24,733 nucleotides of DNA from a virus: the IMG/VR virus record IMGVR_UViG_3300036770_001629, positions 1 through 24,733 of that record, one strand, 5' to 3'. The position numbers were made by a program, and so were the translations under genes. The notes under the pieces were generated by a model. The model saw only the letters and a program-made list of their open reading frames with translations, had not been told where the DNA came from and did no database searches. This document shows, piece by piece, positions 1 to 8,156 of this stretch. The stretch's first letter is position 1; the number at the start of each line of letters is the position of its first letter.

Positions 1-22
1 GAAGGGTTGAAAGGAGATGGCG

Positions 23-280
23 ATGGCTGACAGCAATTCACGTCCTAAGTTCGCTTTTTTCGGCGGTCCGGCATACTACGCCAGTGGCGGCATGTGCGAC
101 CTGGTTTCAACGCATGAAACACTGGATGAAGCGATTGCGGAAGCAAATAGACGATGCAACGACAGGTACCCTAACAACTTCGAGTGGTGGCAGGTGGTCG
201 ATATTGAGCGCTTTCGCGTTGTGTCGAAAAGCGAGCATGGGCCGTATGGCAGCGATGATTGCTGGCCTGAGTTGGGCTGA
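23..280 (+). CDS. Small conserved-looking phage protein, function unknown
   Basis: This is an 85-residue soluble protein with no signal peptide or membrane segment. It starts with a Phe/Gly/Tyr-rich strand (FAFFGGPAYYASGG), continues through an acidic helix (ETLDEAIAEANRRC) and ends with WWQVVDIERFRVV. The pattern recalls small phage-encoded proteins of unknown role in planctomycete-type genomes, but I can name no domain. Two in-frame ATGs exist, at 17 and 23. The purine-rich AAGGAG (11-16) abuts the first and sits six bases before the second, so the start at 23 is preferred. It is the first of three short plus-strand genes converging on the minus-strand late operon. The gene is probably real because of the ribosome site and the balanced composition. 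Confidence in function is nil. Confidence 0.7.
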   Translation: MADSNSRPKFAFFGGPAYYASGGMCDLVSTHETLDEAIAEANRRCNDRYPNNFEWWQVVDIERFRVVSKSEHGPYGSDDCWPELG

Positions 281-326
281 GAATAGATGTGAAGTTTGCG
301 ACTCTTGACGGTGCAAGGGAAGATCG

Positions 327-653
327 ATGACCAAGACACAGGATGTGCCAACCGCTGAATGGTTCGAGGGCCTGGGGTTCACCTGTCGGCAGAAGCTGAT
401 GCCGATCGGCTGCAGCATGACAATCTGCCATATCGTTCTTGATGACTACGATGGAGAGATCGGGGACGCCCGCATCGAGCTGCGGTTTGTGAACCATGAT
501 CTGGATCGATGCTTCTGGATGCCCGAGCTGGAGTCCTTCAACGAGGACAATCGGAGGGAGTCCTACATCGGGCTGACCAAGTCCTGGTGCAAGACCAAGG
601 AGGACGTCCTGGATCTATGCCTGGCCTTGGGTGTTGAGCTGGGGCTGGAATGA
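327..653 (+). CDS. Small acidic protein, function unknown
   Basis: This is a 108-residue, acidic, soluble protein with six cysteines. It includes a CRQKLMPIGCSMTICHIVL segment, a strand pair around DARIELRFVNHDLDRCFW and a C-terminal helix EDVLDLCLALGVELGLE. No known family is recognised. The ATG at 327 follows AAGGGAAG at a normal distance. The gap to the preceding gene is only 46 bases, and its stop overlaps the next start as ATGA (650-653). That makes these short plus-strand genes a likely co-transcribed set. The frame opposite carries only fragments, which supports the plus-strand call. It could be an early regulatory or host-interaction protein, but that is a guess from position and size. 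Confidence 0.7.
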   Translation: MTKTQDVPTAEWFEGLGFTCRQKLMPIGCSMTICHIVLDDYDGEIGDARIELRFVNHDLDRCFWMPELESFNEDNRRESYIGLTKSWCKTKEDVLDLCLALGVELGLE

Positions 654-730
654 GCATCTACGATGTCGCCGGGATTGTGTCGATCTTTCTCTTGATCCTG
701 GCCGTCCAGCTCATTGGGCTGGGTGACTGA
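650..730 (+). CDS. 26-residue single-pass membrane peptide
   Basis: The ATG overlaps the stop of the preceding gene in an ATGA junction, and the frame runs 27 codons to TGA at 728-730. The product is almost entirely one hydrophobic segment (AGIVSIFLLILAVQLIGL) with a short polar N-terminus (MSIYD) and an acidic end. It would be a minimal inner-membrane protein. The last 20 bases overlap the 3' end of the convergent radical SAM gene. No family can be assigned to so short a sequence. The coupled start and the clean hydrophobic stretch are the only evidence that it is translated. Confidence 0.5.
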   Translation: MSIYDVAGIVSIFLLILAVQLIGLGD

Positions 731-1568
731 TTTGAACTACCGTTACCTTGTCTCGATCGCAGGCAGGGCATTGCCATGACTGATCGCAGGGGCCTGGCTC
801 GCTCCTGAGTTGGAACTCGGGATCAAACACACTGCCCAGCCGACCGATGAGCTGCTGGCGCTCCAGGATGCAACGCCAGGCAGAGCCGTCCGGCTGAACG
901 CTGATATGGTCGACCCCTCCCGAGCAGGTTACCCGCTGGCCATCTGGCCTGGGATCGAGGCCCCAGGATCGATTGGCCGCCATGAAAGGACGCAGCAGCT
1001 CCTTTTGTCGCTCGGTGTAGGTCCATGGGTAATAAGCGATCGACTGGTAGGGATCGACATGCCACCGGATCCCCTGCGCATCGAACATTCCGACCCAGTG
1101 AGGGATGAGCCAGAGCTGCTCGGGCCAGGCAACGATGTTGGCCGTGACCTGGTAGCCGAACTCCTGGAGTAGCTTGACCCGCCCGATGAAGATCTCCGGG
1201 TTCATCGGCTGCTGCTTGGTGCCGTTCTCGCTCGGGTGGAAGCTGGCCGTGATGCTGTGCACCTGGTCGGGGCTGGCCACCCGAATGAATTCTAGGATCG
1301 AGTGGGACAGATTGGAGGTGATCGACACCTTGATGGCTCGATCGAGGTGCTCCAGGATGTTGACCAGGCCGATGCCAGGCAGGAAAGGCTCTCCACCTGT
1401 GATGTCGAGGAACTGTGGCCGCAGCCGGTTCCAGACATCGAGCCAGTCTTGCCAGGGCCGGAAGGGCTCTGGCTTGAACTCGCCCCGCTCCTGGGCCTGG
1501 ACCTCCCAGCAGTATTTGCATTTGAAATTGCAGGCCATGGTGGTCCACCAGATCGCAGTCCGCAGCAT
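711..1568 (-). CDS. Radical SAM enzyme with C-terminal auxiliary cysteines (SPASM/twitch-like)
   Basis: The 285-residue protein has the canonical radical SAM [4Fe-4S] motif CNFKCKYC (Cys13, Cys17, Cys20) followed by the SAM-binding TGGEPF at 57-62. The C-terminus carries five more cysteines (215, 233, 261, 267, 270) in a CSGG...C...CxxxxxCPAC layout, as in SPASM or twitch auxiliary-cluster enzymes. Such enzymes often modify ribosomally made peptides or proteins, although others act on small molecules. It is not QueE, which has a long spacing inside its cluster motif. It is the last gene of the minus-strand run, one base after the HNH gene, in the same group as a glycosyltransferase-methyltransferase fusion. 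The substrate cannot be read from sequence. Modification of the nearby Gly-Ser or Cys-rich protein is an inference from context. Confidence 0.9.
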   Translation of the reverse strand: MLRTAIWWTTMACNFKCKYCWEVQAQERGEFKPEPFRPWQDWLDVWNRLRPQFLDITGGEPFLPGIGLVNILEHLDRAIKVSITSNLSHSILEFIRVASPDQVHSITASFHPSENGTKQQPMNPEIFIGRVKLLQEFGYQVTANIVAWPEQLWLIPHWVGMFDAQGIRWHVDPYQSIAYYPWTYTERQKELLRPFMAANRSWGLDPRPDGQRVTCSGGVDHISVQPDGSAWRCILERQQLIGRLGSVFDPEFQLRSEPGPCDQSWQCPACDRDKVTVVQISHPAQ

Positions 1569-1569
1569 T

Positions 1570-2052
1570 CTATTTCGGGATCTTTTTCCCGCTCCTTACC
1601 AGCTTTGCGTCCTCGAGGACATTGGGGTTGGCATCTTTCCAGTTTGGCCGTCTGGGTGCCCAGGGACCATCGGGATCATGACCAACTCGGAAGTGATGCT
1701 CTCGGCACAAAGTGACCAGGTTCGATGGGTCCAGCTCTAGGTGGGGATAGCTGTGGAATGGGGCGATGTGGTGGACGTTCAGCTCCAGGACCGATCCGCA
1801 GGCCTCGCAGGCAGGATGGCTCCTGACGAACGCAGCCCGCACCTCCGGCCACTTGTCGCTGCGAGGGGCTCCCCAGTCGGGGACATGATCGATCGCCTCC
1901 GTCAGCTCGGCAGGTGGCTCGGGTGGGATCGGTTCCAATCGCTGAAAAAATGCATTGACCGCCGCGAACATGACCCAGATGGACAGCAGCCAGAACAGGA
2001 TGACCAGGACCATGGCCAGGATCCGCCACCATTCCCATCTAGTCTGGCTCAT
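1570..2052 (-). CDS. Membrane-anchored HNH endonuclease-like protein
   Basis: This 160-residue protein begins with a Trp-rich start and one strong membrane segment (about residues 10-33, ILAMVLVILFWLLSIWVMF). A Pro-rich linker (PIPPEPP, 41-47) follows, then a complete HNH domain. The zinc ligands CEAC (82-85) and CREHH (116-120) bracket the catalytic HHI (94-96) and the DPSNLVTL element with Asn111. HNH nucleases are common in phages, usually near the terminase, where some assist packaging. This copy lies over 12 kb from the terminase. A membrane anchor on an HNH domain is unusual and would put the nuclease at the membrane, where it might act on incoming competitor DNA. Its start overlaps the 3' end of the upstream Rmf-like gene by 14 bases. 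Confidence 0.85.
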   Translation of the reverse strand: MSQTRWEWWRILAMVLVILFWLLSIWVMFAAVNAFFQRLEPIPPEPPAELTEAIDHVPDWGAPRSDKWPEVRAAFVRSHPACEACGSVLELNVHHIAPFHSYPHLELDPSNLVTLCREHHFRVGHDPDGPWAPRRPNWKDANPNVLEDAKLVRSGKKIPK

Positions 2053-2239
2053 GATCGAGGCCTATTCGCTTCCTGACCCTGTCCACCAGCAGCTCGACGC
2101 GCCGGCCATAGAACCCAGTGAACCACTTCTTCCTCGCAGGCGAGCCAATCAGGAACGGGTTGACGTCCGGATCCAGGCCAGCATCGTAGGCATCTTCGCC
2201 CATCTCTTCCGGGGACTGACTATCGATTGGTGACTTCAT
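2039..2239 (-). CDS. Small Rmf-like protein, function unknown
   Basis: The product is 66 residues from the ATG at 2239, which has GGAG just upstream. A start 36 bases earlier is possible but has a weaker site and would overlap the preceding gene more. The core reads AYDAGLDPDVNPFL followed by RKKWFTGFYGRR. The spacing, with a Gly-containing helix, Asn-Pro and Trp-x-x-Gly-Phe/Tyr, resembles ribosome modulation factor-like small proteins often found in phages. Similarity is by eye only. The acidic N-terminus and basic C-terminal half would suit RNA or protein binding. It overlaps the ends of both neighbours, so it is translationally coupled between the glycosyltransferase fusion and the HNH protein. 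Confidence 0.6.
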   Translation of the reverse strand: MKSPIDSQSPEEMGEDAYDAGLDPDVNPFLIGSPARKKWFTGFYGRRVELLVDRVRKRIGLDHEPD

Positions 2240-3938
2240 GGCGCTCCGCCCAAAGGAGATCTGTGTTCGGGCCATTCTGCTCGGTTGTCACCTGGAACCC
2301 ATCCGCTTCTAGCCTCCGGACGATGTCCTCGGTGGAGTAGACGTGTCCCTTTATGGGTGTGTTTCTGTGTATCTCCCCGCAGATCGCATCGACTCGGCCA
2401 AGGTTGCTGGCCCAGAGGAGGCCGGGGTATTCTCCCCCCTCGCAGTCCAGCTTGATCAGTCGCACTCGACCCGACTCGGCCAGGCCGCAGGCATGATCGA
2501 TCAGGGACTCCAGGGTGATCGTCTCGATGGGTCGACCGCTGCCGTCCTCCGACTGCTGGAGCAAGTTGAAGGTGCTGGTCACGCCAGGTGCATGGCAGGC
2601 CTCCTCCTGGAGAACCACACGCCCATTGTCGAACCAGACCCCCTTGGCGATGATCTCCACCTGGTTCCCCTCGCTCCGCAGGTTGGCTTTGAGTCGCTCC
2701 AGGTTCTCTGGCATGGGCTCGACCGCCACCACCAGGCCGGCGCCGCGACGAATGCAGGACCAGGTGAACGCTCCCATGTGAGCCCCGCAGTCGATGATCA
2801 CATCCGACCGCTTGAACCTGCCAGGCAGCTTGTACTCGTTGTAAAGAGCCACCTCGTCCCAAGTCTTCCGAGCGATCCCGACCGGGCCGTCGCTGAAATG
2901 GAAGTGAACCTGGGGTCGAACCAGCTTCGATGACTCGTCGCAGAATCGGTGGGCCTGGATCTCGTCTGGCATCTCGGGGACGAATTGGACCGAGTGGTTA
3001 TACTGGCCAGTCATGTACCACTTGGAAACCGGCTGGCCGTCGACGTCGCCATCCCATCGAAACTTGTCCCGAGTCCGATGAACAAAAAGGACTCGACCGT
3101 CGAAGTCTTTCTGCAGGAAGGCAACATAATGCCAACCTGGGTGAGTGGTCGGGATGCAGCATTCCCGACCCATCTTTCTCCAGCAAAGGTGGAAGGTATC
3201 CTTGTCACCATAGATGTGCTTGTAGACGTAGTCTGAATAGTCATTCATCCAGTCCGTCAGCCAGAGGGCATCCCAGTGCCTGGCCTTGTCGACGATGTAC
3301 TGGCCCGACTCGAAGGCCTGCTCATCATGGTGAGGCAGTCCGAACCGCTCCCACTGGCCAGGCTCCAGTTTCTGCTGGTCGGGCCAGAAGGCAGCACCCA
3401 CTCGCCGGAACTCCGGGTGGGCCATGAAGACCTCGGGGTTGTACACCGGGTAGCTGTCGGCATCGAGGCAGATCACCTCCTGAAACGGAGCATGGAGCGC
3501 CGCGAAGGGCTTCATTTCCCACCCGCCCATGATCCGCCTGGGGATCCCATGCACTCGCTGGTAGCTGTTGGCACAGATCCAGCCGACGTTGTAAGGCTCG
3601 AGGGCCTTGGCCATCCGCAGATCGAACTCGCCGCGATCGCCGAGGAACCAGACCTGGATCGGCAGCTCGCAGCCGTGGGCTCGGATCTGCCTGACCGTGA
3701 CGTAGATCGAGGGGAAGAACCGCCAGCCACCACCGCAGATGACGATCCCTCGGGGATGGTCCCACTGGGCCGGGGCTGCGGGGACGTTGCGCGAGGCCTC
3801 GTCGAAGAGCTGCCGGAACCCCTCGATTATGTTTGGATAGCTGAACCAGTCCGCTGGCCAAGGGCCTGGGGGCTGCTGCAGCAGCTGCTTGCACTGATCG
3901 ATCGACCAGTCCAAGGTCAGTTCGTTATGGTTGGGCAT
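2220..3938 (-). CDS. GT71-like glycosyltransferase fused to FkbM-family methyltransferase
   Basis: This is a 572-residue two-domain enzyme. Residues about 64-300 look like an alpha-mannosyltransferase-type (MNN/GT71-like) glycosyltransferase. The features are LDADSYPV with the metal-binding DxD (Asp159, Asp161), AAFWPDQQ (182-189), ESGQYIVDKARHW and GDKDTFHLCWRKMG (244-257). Residues about 375-565 form an FkbM-type SAM methyltransferase with VIIDCGAHMGAFT (380-392), VAVEPMPEN and LIKLDCEGGEY (494-504). FkbM enzymes commonly O-methylate sugars, so one chain could both add and cap a sugar. There is no signal peptide, so it acts in the cytoplasm. AAGGAA precedes the ATG. It lies directly after the Cys-rich gene and two genes after the Gly-Ser repeat protein, a plausible acceptor. 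Family calls are strong; the sugar and acceptor are unknown. Confidence 0.88.
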   Translation of the reverse strand: MPNHNELTLDWSIDQCKQLLQQPPGPWPADWFSYPNIIEGFRQLFDEASRNVPAAPAQWDHPRGIVICGGGWRFFPSIYVTVRQIRAHGCELPIQVWFLGDRGEFDLRMAKALEPYNVGWICANSYQRVHGIPRRIMGGWEMKPFAALHAPFQEVICLDADSYPVYNPEVFMAHPEFRRVGAAFWPDQQKLEPGQWERFGLPHHDEQAFESGQYIVDKARHWDALWLTDWMNDYSDYVYKHIYGDKDTFHLCWRKMGRECCIPTTHPGWHYVAFLQKDFDGRVLFVHRTRDKFRWDGDVDGQPVSKWYMTGQYNHSVQFVPEMPDEIQAHRFCDESSKLVRPQVHFHFSDGPVGIARKTWDEVALYNEYKLPGRFKRSDVIIDCGAHMGAFTWSCIRRGAGLVVAVEPMPENLERLKANLRSEGNQVEIIAKGVWFDNGRVVLQEEACHAPGVTSTFNLLQQSEDGSGRPIETITLESLIDHACGLAESGRVRLIKLDCEGGEYPGLLWASNLGRVDAICGEIHRNTPIKGHVYSTEDIVRRLEADGFQVTTEQNGPNTDLLWAERHEVTNR

Positions 3939-4411
3939 TTACCACTTTCCTTCTGGGCAGTGCTCTGTGACTCGCCTGGCCTTGTTCGTCCAGCCGTTTG
4001 ACTCGTTTACCTGGCAGCCGCACAGCTTGCACTTGCTGGCCGCCTGGTCCCACTGATCGCAAGATCGGCAGATCTTCAGGATAACCTTGACTTCCTCGTC
4101 GCTCCTTGAAGGCCTGCCCTGGGCGACCCAGTCAGCTGTGCTTTGGACATACCGCTTGACAGCCTCAGTCGCCGTGACATCGACCAAGTATGGCAGAGCC
4201 TCGGCCATTTTGTGCTGGTGTGCTTCTTTGTCATGGGTAACAAGCTTGGCCAATCCAATCGACACCGTAACCCGGTTCAGGCTGCGAGGGCTCGGGCATC
4301 CGACACACACTTTGCATGCTGCCTCTGTGACAGGTGCGGAGACACCAGCAAATTGACTTGCCACCTTGCAAAAGTTGAGTCCTTCCTGGTGCTCCAGGTG
4401 TTCGCATTCAA

Positions 4412-4415
<4 letters not shown>
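3939..4415 (-). CDS. Cys-rich probable metal-binding protein with LCGC...CPxGKW ending
   Basis: The start is taken as the ATG at 4415, which forms an ATGA overlap with the stop of the Gly-Ser gene. An upstream in-frame ATG at 4448 would overlap much further. The 158-residue product has eleven cysteines in three groups: Cys4/16, CKVCVGC (34-40), and CRSC (116-119) with CKLCGC (129-134) and CPEGKW at the very end. The last part matches a recurring phage zinc-ribbon pattern, CxLCGC...K...CPxGKW, seen in proteins of unknown function that are often near glycosyltransferases. That association is from memory, not a search. It probably binds zinc. The single-base junction with the glycosyltransferase fusion suggests a shared role. 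Confidence 0.75.
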
Positions 4416-4882
<467 letters not shown>

Positions 4883-4884
4883 GG

Positions 4885-5466
4885 TCAGCCCCCTGGGACC
4901 GGAGTCGCTCCGGATCCGCTGCCACCGCTGCCACCGCAGTTTTCCTCGCCGATGTTTGCCTCGGGTGGCAGGCAGAGGTCTCGGGTGCAGACCACCAGCT
5001 TACACGCCGTGGTGTCGAAGGTGACCTTGGTCACCACCGTGACCGTCTTCCCTCCGTCCTGGCATGGGCAGAAGTTGTAATACTCCTCCACCCAGATCGA
5101 GCCGTTTAGGTCTCGTGTCCCGAGGAAGTAGCCACCATCCTTGATCTTGGTCCGCTTCAGGCTGAAGACGACATTGGTGATGTCGTACCCATTGGGCCGG
5201 TACGGGACCAGCAGCCCAGTGATCCTGTCCCGATAGCAGATCCTGGCAAGGCCTGCACCTGGTGTGATTCCAATAAGGCTGCCAGGTGTGGCGCAGGTAC
5301 CGGCTGCCGCGGGGATCTCGCCCATGGCCTGCATCATCCAGCAGCCGACCGCATTCCCAGCAGCCATGTTCCCCCTGGAGGACCCACCGGGACTCCAGGA
5401 ATCGGCCATCTGCTTGAGCTTCCCAGCCAGCCTGGCCGAGAATGCCACCGCCTCTTTCTTTGCCAT
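4885..5466 (-). CDS. Probable virion/tail protein, Cys-rich with a short Gly-Ser tail
   Basis: This is a 193-residue protein of unrecognised family. It has an N-terminal basic helix (KKEAVAFSARLAGKLKQ) and a Gly/Ala-rich region. A beta-rich middle follows (NVVFSLKRTKIKDGGYFLG, SIWVEEYYNFCPC, KTVTVVTKVTF), with nine cysteines, and it ends GGSGGSGSGATPVPGG. The short Gly-Ser end resembles the neighbouring long Gly-Ser protein and may mark a common surface or linker function. There is no signal peptide. It sits three bases after the preceding tail gene and two bases before the Gly-Ser gene. By position, downstream of the tape measure, it should be a distal tail or baseplate component, but this is inference. 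Confidence 0.7.
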   Translation of the reverse strand: MAKKEAVAFSARLAGKLKQMADSWSPGGSSRGNMAAGNAVGCWMMQAMGEIPAAAGTCATPGSLIGITPGAGLARICYRDRITGLLVPYRPNGYDITNVVFSLKRTKIKDGGYFLGTRDLNGSIWVEEYYNFCPCQDGGKTVTVVTKVTFDTTACKLVVCTRDLCLPPEANIGEENCGGSGGSGSGATPVPGG

Positions 5467-5469
5467 GTG

Positions 5470-6375
5470 CTACCAGGTCCAGGGGCCAAGACTCAGTGAA
5501 TTGAAATTGATCGTACCATATCGGGCATAGGGAGGGGAAACGAAGACAGGCGTCAATGGGCTCGTGTTCCTTCCGCCGCTGCCGTTCAGGTTCCCCACCA
5601 CTTGCTGGAATGCATCGTCGCCGAACGGGGTCTTGATCCCAGTTCCAACACCGCCTTGCCAGTAGTATGTGCCCTCATCCAGGGGCTTGTACTTCCACCC
5701 CTCGGCCAGTGGGCTGAACTTGATGACGTACTCAACGGTCCAATACTTGGCATTCTGACGCCTGGCCTGGTTGGCCGTGACGCTAGCCATGAGAGCTTTG
5801 CCAGCAGCTCGTCCCCAGAAGGAGGCCGAGTTGGTCTTGTTGCTGTACGTCTCGATGATCGAGTCGTTGAAGCTTTGCTCCGCCCGCCTGATCGTAAGGA
5901 TCGGGATGACGATGGGAGTGGTGACCGCTGGAAGTGGCTCGCCTGCCGAGTTGGTGATTGCCCTCGAGGGGTTCTCCGCATCGTAGGTCAGTGGGACCTC
6001 CATCGTCTCCGAGGACCAGGACCACTCGGGCTCCAGGTCCCAGGGCTCGTTGTCGATGGTGGTGGTGTCGCCTCTCTTCTGGGTGTTATCGTAGACGCAG
6101 GTCACCTCCCAGGTCGCAGGCCCAACCTCGGCAAAGCTTCTCTGGATGCAGAACGCGCCGGCCAGAATCGTGGAGGGATCGCCGATCTTAGGCACCCCGA
6201 CGACGTTGGCCACCAGGTTTTCTCGGGCTGCCTCCCAGAGCCCACCGGTCAGGCCAGTGCCGTTGGTCATCACCACCGTGACAACCTCGGTGTGCTGGGT
6301 ATCGATCCGGAATTCCTTCTCGTTCCAGGTGTCGACCGCGCCGACTCCGAGCCGAATGCCAATCACTGCGCTCAT
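5470..6375 (-). CDS. Probable distal tail/baseplate protein
   Basis: This is a 301-residue, mostly beta-rich protein with no recognised motif. It has a strand-rich N-terminus (VIGIRLGVGAVDTWN), an EVVTVVMTNGTG segment, and many aromatic residues in its C-terminal half (YWTVEYVIKFSPLAEGWKY, EGTYYWQGG). It starts in an ATGA overlap with the end of the tape measure gene. In siphophages that position usually holds the distal tail protein or another baseplate component, which is the basis of the call. It lacks any visible peptidase or glycosidase motif. Confidence 0.65.
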   Translation of the reverse strand: MSAVIGIRLGVGAVDTWNEKEFRIDTQHTEVVTVVMTNGTGLTGGLWEAARENLVANVVGVPKIGDPSTILAGAFCIQRSFAEVGPATWEVTCVYDNTQKRGDTTTIDNEPWDLEPEWSWSSETMEVPLTYDAENPSRAITNSAGEPLPAVTTPIVIPILTIRRAEQSFNDSIIETYSNKTNSASFWGRAAGKALMASVTANQARRQNAKYWTVEYVIKFSPLAEGWKYKPLDEGTYYWQGGVGTGIKTPFGDDAFQQVVGNLNGSGGRNTSPLTPVFVSPPYARYGTINFNSLSLGPWTW

Positions 6376-8156
6376 TCAATCACTCCGATTGCTAGGTCCG
6401 GGTTCTCCAGGGCTCGCTGCATACGGGACAGGGCCGCGAGCTGCTTTTCCAAGATGGCCTTCTGTTCGTTTTGTACGTTCTCTCGGAACTTCTCGAAGGC
6501 TGCCAGGCTGGTGGACTCCAAAGTCTGTGGGCTGGCCACCTCGACGGTCTTGCCAGCCAGCTCGTCCTTGGCCTCTGTCACCTCCTTGGCTTTCTCCTCT
6601 TTCTTCTTGGCCGCCCCTGCTTCCGCTGGCTGACCGACCTTGAGATCAGCGATCTGGTCCAGGTTGGCCAATGCCACCTTGGGCTGGCCGAGGTTCCACT
6701 GTTTGGTGGCCTCTTCCCTGGCCGCCTTGAGATTGTCGGCAATCCCACCTGCTGCCTGGTCGACCGATTTGTCCAGGGCCTTGCCCATCTCCTGGCCAGA
6801 CTGGGCTGCCTGCTGCGAGCCCTTGGCCGCCTCCTGCTTGGCTGCTTCCCTTGCAGCCTTCAGCCTTTCCTGCTGCTCCTTAAACTTGGCCTGCTGCTCC
6901 TGAACGAAATTCTGGACGCCAGCCACCGCCTTGTCTCCCGCCTGGGGATCCATCAGCTTTTCCCAGGCATTGTCCACACGCTCCTTGTTCGCCTCCTGCA
7001 GCTTGGCCGTGGCCTTGTCCACCTCGTCGACGATCGCCACCAGGTTGTCGATGGTCTCCTTCCCGAAGACGCCTCGGGAAAGCGGGTTGTTGATCATCAG
7101 CTTGAACAGCCACATCAGGTTCCGCATGAGCTGGCGAGCCGTCCCCATCAGCATGTTGAACGCCACATCTACTGTGCTCCAGGCTTTGACGATGTAGCCT
7201 GCTGCATTGCCCGCGATGCCAGCAGCTCCGCCCATATCTTCGAGCGCCTTGCTGGTGGACTCGGTGGCACCGTCCGCACCGCCCAGGCTCTCGACCAGCT
7301 CCTTCAGCCAGCCGAGGAGGGCCTCCGCCACTGGCATGAACGCCATCCCGATGCCAGCCGAGAGATCGTCGAAGCTGGCCTGGAGCGCCTTCATCCGGTT
7401 GGCCCAGGATCCCCCAGACCGCTCGACGTCTCCCTGGGCCTGGGTCGTCCCCTGGAGGATGATGTTGTATCTGGCCATCGCCTTCTGGGCATCGTTGGCC
7501 GTGTTGGGATCGAGCCCCTTCTTGAGCAGCTCCGCCTTAACCGCCGTCTCGTTAACGATCACCCCGAACCGCTTCATGGGTTCCGCCTCGCCAGTGAGCG
7601 CAGAACGCAGGGCCTCGAACGCTTCTGCATCGGTGCTGTTGTGGAAGCTGGCCAGGTCGAAGGAAAGCTGGGCTAGAGTCTGAGACATCTGGCCAGCCTG
7701 CTGAGGATCGATCCCCATGGGAATCACCAGACCCTGGGCATTGGCCATGAACTCCATCGTCTGCTGCTTCGACCTGCCCATCTGCTTGGCGAACTGGGTG
7801 CCCCAGGCCTCCATCTCCTTGGCCTGGTCGCCAAAGACGACGTTGAACTTGTTCATCGTCTCCTGCAGGTCGCTGGCCTTGTTCACCGCATGGGTCATGG
7901 CCGCCACTGCTGTACCGCCGATGGCAGCTCCCGCGATCGTCCCATATTTCAGGGTGATCCTTGTCAGGTCGCTGAACTCCTGCTTCGCCGACCGGAAGAA
8001 TTTCTGCCACTTGCTCTGGTCTGGTGAACGCATCGCACCCAGCTTGGCACCGAACAGCCGGACGCTGGCCTGCATCTCGGCAAAGGCCTTGGCAAAATCC
8101 TCCTTGCCCTTGACCGACATCTCGACGTAGGCTTGGCCGGCCAGCTCTGCACTCAT
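6372..8156 (-). CDS. Tail tape measure protein
   Basis: At 594 residues this is a short but typical tape measure protein. It has an amphipathic N-terminus and a Gly/Ala membrane-like segment (LKYGTIAGAAIGGTAVAAM, near 70-90). The conserved-looking region with KASDLQETMNKFNVVFG, FHNSTDAEAFEALRSALTGE and EPMKRFGVIVNE is common in phage tape measures. A second Gly/Ala segment and long Lys/Glu/Gln/Ala helices (near 420-450) follow. Tape measure length sets tail length. At roughly 0.15 nm per residue this one would give a tail near 90 nm. It overlaps both neighbours by ATGA. The family assignment is secure from length, composition and place between tail chaperone and baseplate genes. Confidence 0.92.
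   Translation of the reverse strand: MSAELAGQAYVEMSVKGKEDFAKAFAEMQASVRLFGAKLGAMRSPDQSKWQKFFRSAKQEFSDLTRITLKYGTIAGAAIGGTAVAAMTHAVNKASDLQETMNKFNVVFGDQAKEMEAWGTQFAKQMGRSKQQTMEFMANAQGLVIPMGIDPQQAGQMSQTLAQLSFDLASFHNSTDAEAFEALRSALTGEAEPMKRFGVIVNETAVKAELLKKGLDPNTANDAQKAMARYNIILQGTTQAQGDVERSGGSWANRMKALQASFDDLSAGIGMAFMPVAEALLGWLKELVESLGGADGATESTSKALEDMGGAAGIAGNAAGYIVKAWSTVDVAFNMLMGTARQLMRNLMWLFKLMINNPLSRGVFGKETIDNLVAIVDEVDKATAKLQEANKERVDNAWEKLMDPQAGDKAVAGVQNFVQEQQAKFKEQQERLKAAREAAKQEAAKGSQQAAQSGQEMGKALDKSVDQAAGGIADNLKAAREEATKQWNLGQPKVALANLDQIADLKVGQPAEAGAAKKKEEKAKEVTEAKDELAGKTVEVASPQTLESTSLAAFEKFRENVQNEQKAILEKQLAALSRMQRALENPDLAIGVIE

Noticed and set aside
706-722. CCAGC/GCTGG hairpin as a terminator between the convergent genes
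   Set aside because: It has only a 5-bp stem with no T-run on either side and lies within coding sequence.
6471-7676. 401-residue open frame on the plus strand opposite the tape measure gene
   Set aside because: It is antisense to a clear tape measure gene, has no good ribosome site, and is caused by the GC-rich codon use of the real gene. The same holds for the long plus frames at 5602-6633 and 3276-4001.
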